A stretch of 8,460 bases of DNA from an uncultured Coriobacteriaceae bacterium (GCA_900544245.1 UQUH01000066.1:1-8460), one strand, 5' to 3'; counted from the stretch's first letter, positions 1 to 6,522 are shown. Numbers and translations are program-made. Notes: generated from the letters alone by a model not told the origin.

Positions 1-434
1 CGACGGCCGCTGCCGCCGAGATGGCCGCCGCTGACAAGAGCATCGCCGCCATTGCCTCGACGCTCGCCGCCAAGATCGTCGGCGTTGACGTCTACGAGGA
101 GGCAATCGAGGATAACCTCAGCAGCCAGACGCGTTTCGTCATCATCGGCAAGGGTCCGGTCGCACACGATGGCCCTGGCAAGAGCACGCTCGCGCTCTTC
201 ATGAACGCGGATCGTCCCGGTACGCTCCAGATGATTCTCTCCGAGCTCTTCTTCGCCGGCGTCAATCTCACCATGGTGCAGTCCAGGCCCATGAAGCGCG
301 ACTTGGGTGACTACATGTTCTTCATGGACATCGACGGGTACGCCGACGAACCCAATATCCAGATCGCACTCAACTGCCTGCGCATGAAGATGAGAGAGGT
401 CAAGGTCATCGGCTCATATCCACGCAGTGTGTGA
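1..434 (+). CDS. pheA: Prephenate dehydratase, C-terminal part (5' end outside window)
   Basis: Prephenate dehydratase converts prephenate to phenylpyruvate in cytoplasmic phenylalanine synthesis. Only the 3' end is visible. The frame is open from base 3, so the ATG at 21 is internal, not the start. The fragment begins in the last part of the catalytic domain (KSIAAIAS, then a VYEEAIEDN stretch) and contains the TRF motif, whose Thr is catalytic in the family. A C-terminal ACT domain follows and normally binds phenylalanine for feedback control. It includes PGTLQMIL in place of the usual GAL(V) region, GVNLTMVQSRP, and LGDYMFFMDIDG, and ends in IGSYPRSV, very like other actinobacterial PheA ends. 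The usual ESRP motif reads QSRP here. The TGA stop at 432-434 lies 21 nt before tagO. No terminator is visible between them, and the tagO promoter overlaps this intergenic gap. Whether the missing N-terminus carries a chorismate mutase domain cannot be seen. Confidence 0.93.
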   Translation, partial: TAAAAEMAAADKSIAAIASTLAAKIVGVDVYEEAIEDNLSSQTRFVIIGKGPVAHDGPGKSTLALFMNADRPGTLQMILSELFFAGVNLTMVQSRPMKRDLGDYMFFMDIDGYADEPNIQIALNCLRMKMREVKVIGSYPRSV

Positions 435-442
435 GAATGCCG

Positions 443-448
443 TATACT
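443..448 (+). promoter_or_regulatory. Probable -10 box (TATACT) of a leaderless tagO promoter
   Basis: TATACT lies 7 nt before the tagO ATG at 456, so transcription would begin at or within a base of the start codon. No Shine-Dalgarno sequence precedes the ATG, as expected for a leaderless mRNA. The context CCG-TATACT-GG closely matches boxes before rapZ and proA in this window. No good -35 hexamer is visible about 17 nt upstream. The call rests on motif, position and recurrence. Confidence 0.6.
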
Positions 449-455
449 GGGCTGC

Positions 456-1616
456 ATGCAAACGTGGATACACTACTTGCTGATCTTCGCCATCGCCTTT
501 GCCGCGACAATCGCGTTCGTGCCTCTCGTCAGGCGCTTCGCGAAGGCTCACGGCATCGTCGATGAACCAGGTCCGCGTCGCGTCAACCGCAGGCCCGTCC
601 CGCGCCTGGGCGGCGTCGCCATGTTTGGTGGCCTGCTCGTCGCGGTCATCGTCGAGTATGTCTGCGAACGGACAGGTCTCTGGCATGGTCCCCTCTACAT
701 ACCCGGCGAGGTCAACGTCAGGTCCATCGGCGTGCTCGTCGGCCTGGCCGCCGTCGTGGTCGTGGGCATCATCGACGACGTGCGCAACCTCGGCCCGGGT
801 ACGAAGTTCCTAGGACAGCTGCTGGCCTCCTGCATCATCGCCGCGACGGGCACCATCTTGCACACGTTCCAGATTCCAGGCTCCTCGGCCGTCATCGATT
901 TCGGCTTTTGGGCCTATCCCATCACGGTCATATACCTCGTCTGCTTTATCAACATCATCAACCTCATCGACGGCCTTGATGGCCTTGCCGCGGGCATTAC
1001 CGGCATGGCGGCCATCACGCTCTTCATCATGTTCATGACCTTGCACCAGACGGAGGCGGCGCTGCTCGCCGCCATCACCGCCGCCATCGCCGGTGCGTTT
1101 CTCGTCTACAATTTCTACCCGGCGAGCATCTTCATGGGTGATTCGGGTTCGATGCTGCTCGGGTTGCTGCTGGGGTCCGTCTCGCTCGTGGGCACCACGC
1201 GCCTGCTCTCGATCACGTTGCTCATCGTCCCCATCATTGTGGCGCTCATTCCCATCATCGACACGGCTGCCGCCATCGTGCGCCGTCTGCGCAAGCACGA
1301 GTCCATCGCCACGCCCGACGCCGGGCACATCCACCATCGCCTGCTCCTGCGCGGCTACTCGCAACGCAAGGCGGTCCTACTCATCTACTTGTGGACAGCC
1401 TTCCTCTGCGTCGGGACCCTTCTCATGTGGACGCTCGGGGGTGCGGCAAAGATGGTGATCTTCACGCTCTTGCTCGTCGCCTCGGCGGTCATCGTGTACA
1501 AGATCGGGCTCTTCGATCCCGTACGCCAGCGTCATGGGCGCAGCGGCGTCATCTATGACACCAATGGCATCGATCCCGACCACGAGTCTGGCAATGACGA
1601 GCGCCACGGAGCATAG
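456..1616 (+). CDS. tagO: Undecaprenyl-phosphate N-acetylglucosaminyl 1-phosphate transferase (WecA/TagO family)
   Basis: This polytopic membrane enzyme of the MraY/WecA glycosyltransferase family would move GlcNAc-1-phosphate (or a related sugar phosphate) from UDP-sugar to undecaprenyl phosphate. That is the first step of teichoic acid or other lipid-linked wall glycopolymers. The 386-aa protein has about 11 hydrophobic segments, the first at about residues 6-25 and the last at about 332-350. Family signatures in order are DEPGPRRVNRRPVPRLGG (36-53), IIDD (Asp107-Asp108), NIINLIDGLDGLA (166-178), FMGDSGS (226-232) and HIHH (291-294). HIHH marks WecA/TagO/Rfe proteins rather than MraY, so a lipid I synthase is unlikely. 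The hydrophilic tail after about residue 355 is rich in charged residues. The ATG at 456 has no Shine-Dalgarno and sits just after a -10 box, suggesting leaderless translation. The 3' end overlaps uvrC by 23 nt. The exact sugar and polymer cannot be told from sequence, and wecA would be an equally fair name. Confidence 0.9.
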   Translation: MQTWIHYLLIFAIAFAATIAFVPLVRRFAKAHGIVDEPGPRRVNRRPVPRLGGVAMFGGLLVAVIVEYVCERTGLWHGPLYIPGEVNVRSIGVLVGLAAVVVVGIIDDVRNLGPGTKFLGQLLASCIIAATGTILHTFQIPGSSAVIDFGFWAYPITVIYLVCFINIINLIDGLDGLAAGITGMAAITLFIMFMTLHQTEAALLAAITAAIAGAFLVYNFYPASIFMGDSGSMLLGLLLGSVSLVGTTRLLSITLLIVPIIVALIPIIDTAAAIVRRLRKHESIATPDAGHIHHRLLLRGYSQRKAVLLIYLWTAFLCVGTLLMWTLGGAAKMVIFTLLLVASAVIVYKIGLFDPVRQRHGRSGVIYDTNGIDPDHESGNDERHGA

Positions 1617-3507
1617 CGGCGCACCCGACCTGCGCGAGCAACTGAAGGGCGTGCCCGAAAGCCCCGGTTGCTATCTGTGGAAGAATGCCGCAGGAGAGAT
1701 TCTCTACGTGGGCAAGGCAGTCGACCTCCACGCCCGCATGATGCAGTATGTCTCAGGACAGGACGAGCGTCTCAAGATTCCGTTCATGATGGAGCAGGTT
1801 GCCTCCTTCGATTACATCGTGGTGAACAACGAGACCGAATCGCTCGTTCTCGAGAAGAACCTCATCCAACAGTACAATCCGCCCTTCAACGTCGACTATC
1901 GCGATAACAAGAGCTATCCCTTCATCGCCATTACCAAAAGCGCCGCCTATCCCGCCATCAAGTTCACGCGGGAGAAGCACAGGAGCGGCACGCGCTACTT
2001 CGGGCCCTACACCGATGCGCGCGCCGCGCGCGAGACCATCGACACCGTGCGACGCATCGTGCCCATCTGCGCCGTGTCCTGCGAACAGTACCGCAAGATG
2101 ACGCGCATGATCGAGGCGGGCAGATGGCCCACGGCAGATGACAAGGCGTGTTTCGCCTACCACATCGGCAAGGGCACCGGTCCATGCTGCGCGGCCATCA
2201 CACCCGAGGAATACGCGCCGCTCGTCGCTCGTGTCGAGCGCTTTCTCGCCGGCGAGCGCGACGAGTTCGTGGGCGAGCTCGAGGCCGAGATGAAGGAGGC
2301 GGCGGCCGAGCTCGACTTCGAGCACGCGGCCCGCGCGCGCGACCGCCTCGAGGCCATCAAGGCGCTGCAGGAAAAGCAGAAGGCGGTGCTCTCGCGACCG
2401 CTCAACATCGATGTTATCGGCTTCTTCCGCGAAGAGACCATCGCCGCGGCCCATGTCTTCGTTGTGCGCAACGGGCGCATCATCATCAGCAATGACTTCG
2501 TTCTCGACAAGGGCCTCAACGTGCCCGCGGCGGACCTCGTGGGCCAGTTCCTCTCCAAGTACTATGACCAGACGAGCGAGTTACCGCACGAGGTGGTCAT
2601 CGCCGAGCACCTGCCAGAGGAGACGACGCGCCCCCTCGAGCAGTGGCTCACCGAGCGCCTTGCGAGCCCACATGGCGCCAAGGTGCACGTGGTCGTGCCC
2701 GAGCGCGGTGAGCGCAGCCAGCTACTCGACCTCGCTGCGCTCAACGCCAAGCATGCGCTCATGCGCCACAAGATGCGTACCCGTTACGACGAGGAGCGCA
2801 TCGACCTCGCGTTGCTGCAGCTCGAAAGCGCGCTCGCGCTGCCCGAGCCGCCCAGGCGCATCGAGTGCTTCGACATCTCGACCATCCACGGCAACTACTC
2901 CGTCGCGTCGATGGTCGTCTTCACGGGCGGCAAGCCCGACAAGTCGCAGTACCGACGCTTCAAGATTCGCAAGGAATACGGGGAGGCAAACGACTTCGCG
3001 ATGATGAGCGAGGTGTTGCGCCGCCGCTACGCGCCCGAGCGCATGGAAGACGAGCGTTTTGGCAGCCGCCCCGACCTGCTCATCCTTGATGGCGGCAAGC
3101 CGCAGCTCACCGCCGCCATCAACGAGCTTTCCGAACTCGGTCTCGACATCCCGATGGCGGGTCTGGCCAAGAAGGACGAGGAGCTCTACGTGCCCTGGGA
3201 CGACACCGGTCCCGTCGTGTTGCCCAGCGGCAGTCCCTCGTTGTACCTCGTCAAGCACGTACGCGACGAGGCCCACCGCTTCGCCATCACCTTCCATCGC
3301 GAGTTGCGCGACAAGGGCATGGTTGCCTCCATCCTCGATGATGTTCCCGGTCTGGGTCCCAAGCGCCGCAAGCAGCTCCTCAAGCACTTCGGTAGCGTCA
3401 AGCGCATGCGCGAAGCCTCCCTCGAGGAGATCGAGGCTGTGCCGGGCATACCCAAGCAAGTCGCCGAAGACCTCTACGCCGTCATCCTCGACTTCGATGC
3501 CGGATGA
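1594..3507 (+). CDS. uvrC: Excinuclease ABC subunit C (UvrC)
   Basis: UvrC makes the two incisions flanking a DNA lesion in nucleotide excision repair, after UvrA and UvrB recognise the damage. The 637-aa length is normal. An N-terminal GIY-YIG nuclease domain (GCYLW 25-29, YVGKA 38-42) makes the 3' cut. A UVR motif for UvrB contact lies at about 226-256 (FEHAARARDRLEAIK). An RNase H-like domain carries the second active site: ECFD with Asp427, LILDGGKPQL with Asp499, and ITFHRELRDK with His568. Tandem helix-hairpin-helix motifs close the protein (about 579-634). The cysteine cluster after the GIY-YIG domain is altered (Cys159, 163, 186, 198, 199; IGKG where IGRC is usual). In-frame ATGs exist at 1534, 1555 and 1564, but 1594 leaves a family-typical N-terminus before LREQLKGVPESPG. 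No start has a good Shine-Dalgarno, so coupling to tagO, which overlaps by 23 nt, is likely. The TGA stop lies inside a 13-bp inverted repeat. Confidence 0.96.
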   Translation: MTSATEHSGAPDLREQLKGVPESPGCYLWKNAAGEILYVGKAVDLHARMMQYVSGQDERLKIPFMMEQVASFDYIVVNNETESLVLEKNLIQQYNPPFNVDYRDNKSYPFIAITKSAAYPAIKFTREKHRSGTRYFGPYTDARAARETIDTVRRIVPICAVSCEQYRKMTRMIEAGRWPTADDKACFAYHIGKGTGPCCAAITPEEYAPLVARVERFLAGERDEFVGELEAEMKEAAAELDFEHAARARDRLEAIKALQEKQKAVLSRPLNIDVIGFFREETIAAAHVFVVRNGRIIISNDFVLDKGLNVPAADLVGQFLSKYYDQTSELPHEVVIAEHLPEETTRPLEQWLTERLASPHGAKVHVVVPERGERSQLLDLAALNAKHALMRHKMRTRYDEERIDLALLQLESALALPEPPRRIECFDISTIHGNYSVASMVVFTGGKPDKSQYRRFKIRKEYGEANDFAMMSEVLRRRYAPERMEDERFGSRPDLLILDGGKPQLTAAINELSELGLDIPMAGLAKKDEELYVPWDDTGPVVLPSGSPSLYLVKHVRDEAHRFAITFHRELRDKGMVASILDDVPGLGPKRRKQLLKHFGSVKRMREASLEEIEAVPGIPKQVAEDLYAVILDFDAG

Positions 3508-3541
3508 GACAGATGTACCTGTCCAATGTGTCTCATCCGGC
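3499..3541. repeat. 13-bp perfect inverted repeat at the uvrC 3' end; dispersed palindrome or terminator-like hairpin
   Basis: The left arm GCCGGATGAGACA (3499-3511) is the exact reverse complement of the right arm TGTCTCATCCGGC (3529-3541), with a 17-nt loop (3512-3528) containing TGTACCTGTCC. The uvrC stop codon (3505-3507) lies in the left arm. No T-run follows, so it is not a textbook intrinsic terminator, although it sits where one would separate uvrC from rapZ. The loop also allows a shorter alternative pairing, GACAG (3508-3512) with CTGTC (3519-3523). The core GATGAGACAG...TGTCTCAT recurs at 8413-8444, which favours a dispersed repeat family. Confidence 0.8.
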
Positions 3542-3561
3542 GCCTCATCACGCACTCGCGG

Positions 3562-3567
3562 TATACT
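3562..3567 (+). promoter_or_regulatory. Probable -10 box (TATACT) of the rapZ-yvcK-whiA promoter
   Basis: TATACT in the context CGG-TATACT-GTG lies 34 nt before the rapZ ATG, giving a predicted short leader of about 25-30 nt with the Shine-Dalgarno inside it. It follows the uvrC-end palindrome. The motif GTATAMTG is shared with the boxes before tagO and proA. No convincing -35 hexamer is seen about 17 nt upstream (GGCGCC at 3539-3544). Confidence 0.6.
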
Positions 3568-3588
3568 GTGAGTTCCTGCAATTTTGAT

Positions 3589-3597
3589 AAGGGGGAG
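3589..3597 (+). promoter_or_regulatory. Ribosome binding site fixing the rapZ start
   Basis: AAGGGGGAG ends 4 nt before the ATG at 3602. This favours that ATG over the in-frame TTG at 3584, which lies upstream of the site and would add six residues not typical of the family. Confidence 0.75.
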
Positions 3598-3601
3598 TCC
3601 C

Positions 3602-4519
3602 ATGGCTCAGCAAGATGCCGTCGAAGAGCTCGATCCGCCATCGCTCGGTCCCGACCTCATCGTCATCACGGGCATGTCCGGCGCGGGGCGCACGGAAGCC
3701 ATGCATACCTTCGAGGACCTCGGCTACTTTTGCATCGACAATCTGCCACCCTCGCTACTCCTCAATCTCGTGAGCCTCGCCGGGCTCAATGTCGGCTCGT
3801 CACGCAAGCTCGCCGTCGTGTGCGACTTGCGCGCCCAGGAATTCTTCCCGGAACTCACCCGTGAGCTCGGCAAGCTCGACGAGATGGGCATCACCACCAA
3901 GGTGCTCTTCCTCGATTCGACTGACGAGCAGCTGCTGAACCGCTACAAGGCCACGCGTCGACGTCATCCGCTGTGCGAAGGCGACATGTCGGTGCTCGAT
4001 GGCATCCGCAAGGAGCGCGATTTGCTGGACGAGGCGCGCAAGCAGGCCGATTACGTGCTCGATACGAGTGTCACGCGACCGCAGGACACGCGTGCAAAGA
4101 TACGGGCGCTCTTCGCCTCCGAAAACGACATCGACGAGATGCGCATCTCGGTTTACTCCTTTGGCTTCAAGCACGGTGCTCCCATCGATGCCGACATCGT
4201 CATAGACGTGCGGTTCCTTCCCAATCCCTACTATGACAAGGAGCTGCGCACCAAGACGGGTCTGGATCGCGAGGTTTCCGAATTCGTGCTCGGACAGCCC
4301 GAGACCAAGCGCTTCCTCGAGCGTTGGTACGCGCTTCTCGACGAGATCATTCCCGGTTACATCAAGGAGGGCAAGCAGTACCTCACCATCGGCGTGGGCT
4401 GCACGGGTGGCCAGCATCGCAGCGTCGCGCTCGCGACCGTGACCGGCCAGCATCTCTCCCAGGCGGGCTACCACGTGAACACCACCCATCGTGACCTGGC
4501 GCTTGCCGAGGTCAACTAG
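3602..4519 (+). CDS. rapZ: RapZ/YvcJ family nucleotide-binding protein
   Basis: RapZ (YvcJ in Bacillus) is a cytoplasmic P-loop protein. In E. coli it is the RNase adaptor that controls glucosamine-6-phosphate synthase through small RNAs; in Gram-positives its role is less clear, with nucleotide binding and hydrolysis shown for YvcJ. The 305-aa length fits the family. Signatures are a Walker A loop GMSGAGRT (24-31), a Walker-B-like CIDNLPP (44-50), RYKATRRRHPL (114-124), YSFGFKHGAP (185-194), the DADIVIDVRFLPNPYY block (196-211) and CTGGQHRS (267-274) in the C-terminal domain. The Walker A lysine is Arg, a change I recall from other actinobacterial homologues. The start at 3602 follows a good ribosome binding site; a TTG at 3584 is possible but less likely. 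The TAG stop overlaps the yvcK Shine-Dalgarno, so rapZ, yvcK and whiA form one operon. A downstream envelope or amino-sugar role is inferred only from homologues. Confidence 0.95.
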   Translation: MAQQDAVEELDPPSLGPDLIVITGMSGAGRTEAMHTFEDLGYFCIDNLPPSLLLNLVSLAGLNVGSSRKLAVVCDLRAQEFFPELTRELGKLDEMGITTKVLFLDSTDEQLLNRYKATRRRHPLCEGDMSVLDGIRKERDLLDEARKQADYVLDTSVTRPQDTRAKIRALFASENDIDEMRISVYSFGFKHGAPIDADIVIDVRFLPNPYYDKELRTKTGLDREVSEFVLGQPETKRFLERWYALLDEIIPGYIKEGKQYLTIGVGCTGGQHRSVALATVTGQHLSQAGYHVNTTHRDLALAEVN

Positions 4520-4528
4520 GAGGCTTCC

Positions 4529-5566
4529 ATGAATCGGACGAATGCTGTTGTCATAGGCGGCGGAACGGGCGCGCCTGCTTCCATCCGCACGTTGCTCGAC
4601 ATGGGATGTGGCGTCTCCTCGGTCGTCGCCATGGTCGACGACGGTGGCTCGACGGGCATCCTGCGCGAGCGTGGCGGCGTCATCCCTCCCGGCGACATCC
4701 GCAAGTGCATCAGCGCCATGTCGGCAAACTACGAGGGCATCCTCGCGCGGGCCTTCCGTCACCGATTCGACTACCTCGACAATCACTCGCTCGGCAATCT
4801 CATTCTCACGGCCATCGCCGACGAGACCAATTCGTTTCCCGACGCCATTCGCGTGTGCGAGGGGCTCATCGACGCGCGCGGCCATGTCTATCCCTCCACG
4901 CTTCATGACGTGAGCCTGTATGGCATGACCAACGAGGGGCAGGAGCTCGAGGGGCAGGCCATCATCAGCGATGCGGATTGCAGCATGCGCTACGTCTCGC
5001 TTCATCCTGCCGATGCACAGGCCTATCCCGCGGCGTTGCGCGTCATTCGCGAGGCGAACTTCATCGTGCTCGGGCCGGGGTCGCTTTTCACCTCGATCAT
5101 TCCCAACCTGCTGGTCCCCGGTGTCGTCGAGGCGATTCGCGAGGCGCATGACCGCGAGAACGACCCCGCCTGCACGCTCTTCGTCTGCTCGTTGGCCGAC
5201 ATGCAGGGCGAGACCTGGGGCATGAACTGCTATGACTACGTCGACGCCCTCACGCGGCATGGCATGCGCGGCCTGCTCGACATCGCGCTCATTCACCGCA
5301 ACGCCAAGACGAGCCCGATGGCAAGCGGCGTCTTCCCCGCGCTCACGGACTATTCCGATGCGCGTTGGTACACGAAGGGGCGCAGGACTGGTAAGCTCGC
5401 CCACGTCGAGGCGACTGACGAGCTCGTGGAGCAGGTCAAGGAGCTTGGCGTGCAGCCCATGGTGCGCGACCTCGTCGACCCCGAGCGTCCCACCTGGCAC
5501 GACCGCGAAAAGCTCGCCAGGGCATTCCAGGAGGTGCTGGCGGCGTGTCATTCACGGCAGAGGTGA
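4529..5566 (+). CDS. yvcK: YvcK family protein (gluconeogenesis factor, CofD-like)
   Basis: YvcK belongs to the CofD/YvcK fold. In Bacillus it is needed for growth on gluconeogenic carbon sources and for envelope integrity, and it binds UDP-sugars; in Mycobacterium the homologue CuvA has an envelope role. The 345-aa protein starts with a glycine-rich loop GGGTGAP (10-16), then VDDGGSTGILRE (36-47), PPGDIRKC (53-60), HSLGNLILTA (86-95), LGPGSLFTSIIPNLL (181-195) and a QGET segment (216-219), all in family order. The segment usually read as N-x-M-T-Q-P-GET is SLADMQGET here, a modest divergence. A perfect AGGAGG (4518-4523) overlaps the rapZ stop and sits 5 nt before the ATG. The 3' end overlaps whiA by 22 nt. 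It lacks evidence for the CofD transferase reaction, so F420 synthesis is not proposed. Confidence 0.94.
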   Translation: MNRTNAVVIGGGTGAPASIRTLLDMGCGVSSVVAMVDDGGSTGILRERGGVIPPGDIRKCISAMSANYEGILARAFRHRFDYLDNHSLGNLILTAIADETNSFPDAIRVCEGLIDARGHVYPSTLHDVSLYGMTNEGQELEGQAIISDADCSMRYVSLHPADAQAYPAALRVIREANFIVLGPGSLFTSIIPNLLVPGVVEAIREAHDRENDPACTLFVCSLADMQGETWGMNCYDYVDALTRHGMRGLLDIALIHRNAKTSPMASGVFPALTDYSDARWYTKGRRTGKLAHVEATDELVEQVKELGVQPMVRDLVDPERPTWHDREKLARAFQEVLAACHSRQR

Positions 5567-6471
5567 AAGACGAGCTGTCACGCATCGAGCCGACATGCTC
5601 CCGGTGCGACCGCGCCGAGCTCTCGGCGCTCATTCGCATCGAGGGCACGCTCTCCATCAGCGGCGAAGGCCCGCGCCTCGAGCTCGCGACCGAGACGGCG
5701 AGCGTTGCCCGCACCGCCATACGCCTGCTCCACAGCGTCTACGAGCTGGCCACGAACCTCACCGTGCGTCGCAGCATCCTGCACAAGACGCATAACTACC
5801 TCATCACCGTGCCACCGCAAATTGGGCTCACGGACGCATTGCATGACATGGGCATCCTGGGCAAGGAAGGCTTCGAGGGGGGTATTCGCCCCGAACTCGT
5901 GAGGGATGCTTGCTGCGCGGGCGCCTATCTGCGCGGTGCCTTCCTGGGCGGCGGCTACATCGCCGATCCCCGCGGCGCGTTTCACTTCGAACTCGCCGGC
6001 CCGTCCGAAGAGCTCATCGCGGCTTGCCTGGAACTCATGCGCGAGCATGGCATGCGGGCTCGCTACATACGTCGCCACAACATGTACGCGATCTACATCA
6101 AGGGCATCGAGCAGATCACCGCTTTTCTCGCGTTCGTGGGTGCGCATCAAAGCGCGTTGGCCATCGAGAACGCGCGTGTCATCAAGTCGGTGCGTAACGA
6201 TACGAACCGCCGCGTGAACGCCGAGATCGCCAACCAGCTCAAGACGACGAGGGCATCGATGCAGCAGATCGAATGCATACGCCGGCTAGTCGGGCAGAAG
6301 GGCATCGAGGCGATTCCCGAATCGCTGCGCGAGGTCGCCCTGTTGCGTCTCAAGCACCCCGATGCCTCGGTGAAGGAGCTTGGCGAACTGGCCGACCCAC
6401 CACTATCGAAGAGCGCGGTGTACCATCGCATGCGCCGCATCGCGGCGATGATTGACGGGAACGATGGCTAG
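5545..6471 (+). CDS. whiA: DNA-binding protein WhiA
   Basis: WhiA is a DNA-binding protein conserved across Gram-positive bacteria. In Streptomyces it is a sporulation regulator acting with WhiB; in Bacillus it affects division and chromosome segregation. The 308-aa protein begins with the family-typical MSFTAEVKDEL. It carries a degenerate LAGLIDADG-homing-endonuclease fold, with the core CAGAYLRGAFLGGGYIADP at about 124-142. A C-terminal helix-turn-helix region follows: NRRVNAEIANQLKTT (221-235), then LREVALLRLKHPDASVKEL (261-279) and PPLSKSAVYHRMRRIA (285-300). The GTG start at 5545 is supported by AGGAGGT at 5529-5535, nine nt upstream and inside yvcK. The 22-nt overlap implies translational coupling. 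The TAG stop (6469-6471) lies 8 nt before the proA -10 box. In streptomycetes and mycobacteria, as I recall, whiA is followed by gap-pgk-tpi; here proA follows. Confidence 0.96.
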   Translation: MSFTAEVKDELSRIEPTCSRCDRAELSALIRIEGTLSISGEGPRLELATETASVARTAIRLLHSVYELATNLTVRRSILHKTHNYLITVPPQIGLTDALHDMGILGKEGFEGGIRPELVRDACCAGAYLRGAFLGGGYIADPRGAFHFELAGPSEELIAACLELMREHGMRARYIRRHNMYAIYIKGIEQITAFLAFVGAHQSALAIENARVIKSVRNDTNRRVNAEIANQLKTTRASMQQIECIRRLVGQKGIEAIPESLREVALLRLKHPDASVKELGELADPPLSKSAVYHRMRRIAAMIDGNDG

Positions 6472-6480
6472 CGCTCCCGT
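6455..6480. repeat. 6-bp inverted repeat abutting the proA -10 box
   Basis: ACGGGA (6455-6460) and TCCCGT (6475-6480) are perfect reverse complements around a 14-nt spacer that contains the whiA stop codon. The right arm shares its last T with the TATAAT box. It could be an operator or a weak hairpin, but arms this short arise by chance in GC-rich DNA. Confidence 0.3.
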
Positions 6481-6485
6481 ATAAT
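6480..6485 (+). promoter_or_regulatory. Probable -10 box (TATAAT) of the proA-nadD promoter
   Basis: A consensus TATAAT in the context CCG-TATAAT-GG lies 37 nt before the proA ATG, giving a leader of roughly 30 nt that contains the ribosome binding site. A TTGACG sits at 6452-6457, but the 22-nt spacing is too long for a normal -35. The ATG at 6484 overlaps this box and is therefore not a credible proA start. Confidence 0.65.
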
Positions 6486-6508
6486 GGCCAAAACGCATCG
6501 AGCACGTG

Positions 6509-6515
6509 AGGAAGG
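6509..6515 (+). promoter_or_regulatory. Ribosome binding site fixing the proA start
   Basis: AGGAAGG lies 7 nt before the ATG at 6523. It selects that codon over the upstream in-frame ATG at 6484, which would lie within the promoter. Confidence 0.75.
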
Positions 6516-6522
6516 GCGCATC

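Noticed and set aside
1534..1593. Upstream ATG extension of uvrC
   Set aside because: The extra 20 residues would overlap the tagO tail further, have no Shine-Dalgarno support and are not typical of UvrC N-termini.
2017..2035. Alternating GC tract in uvrC (possible Z-DNA)
   Set aside because: It encodes a normal Ala/Arg-rich stretch of UvrC and fits high-GC codon choice.
3528..3532. GTGTC (complement of the WhiA-associated GACAC motif) upstream of the rapZ promoter
   Set aside because: A five-base match inside a repeat arm is expected by chance and is not evidence of WhiA autoregulation.
3800..5551. 583-codon open frame on the - strand across rapZ and yvcK
   Set aside because: It lies antisense to two well-supported genes, its translation is Arg/His/Asp/Val-rich with no recognisable domain, and such long antisense frames are common opposite GC-rich codons.
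6484..6522. Upstream ATG extension of proA
   Set aside because: The ATG overlaps the TATAAT box, and the 13 added residues are not family-like; the ATG at 6523 has a good ribosome binding site.
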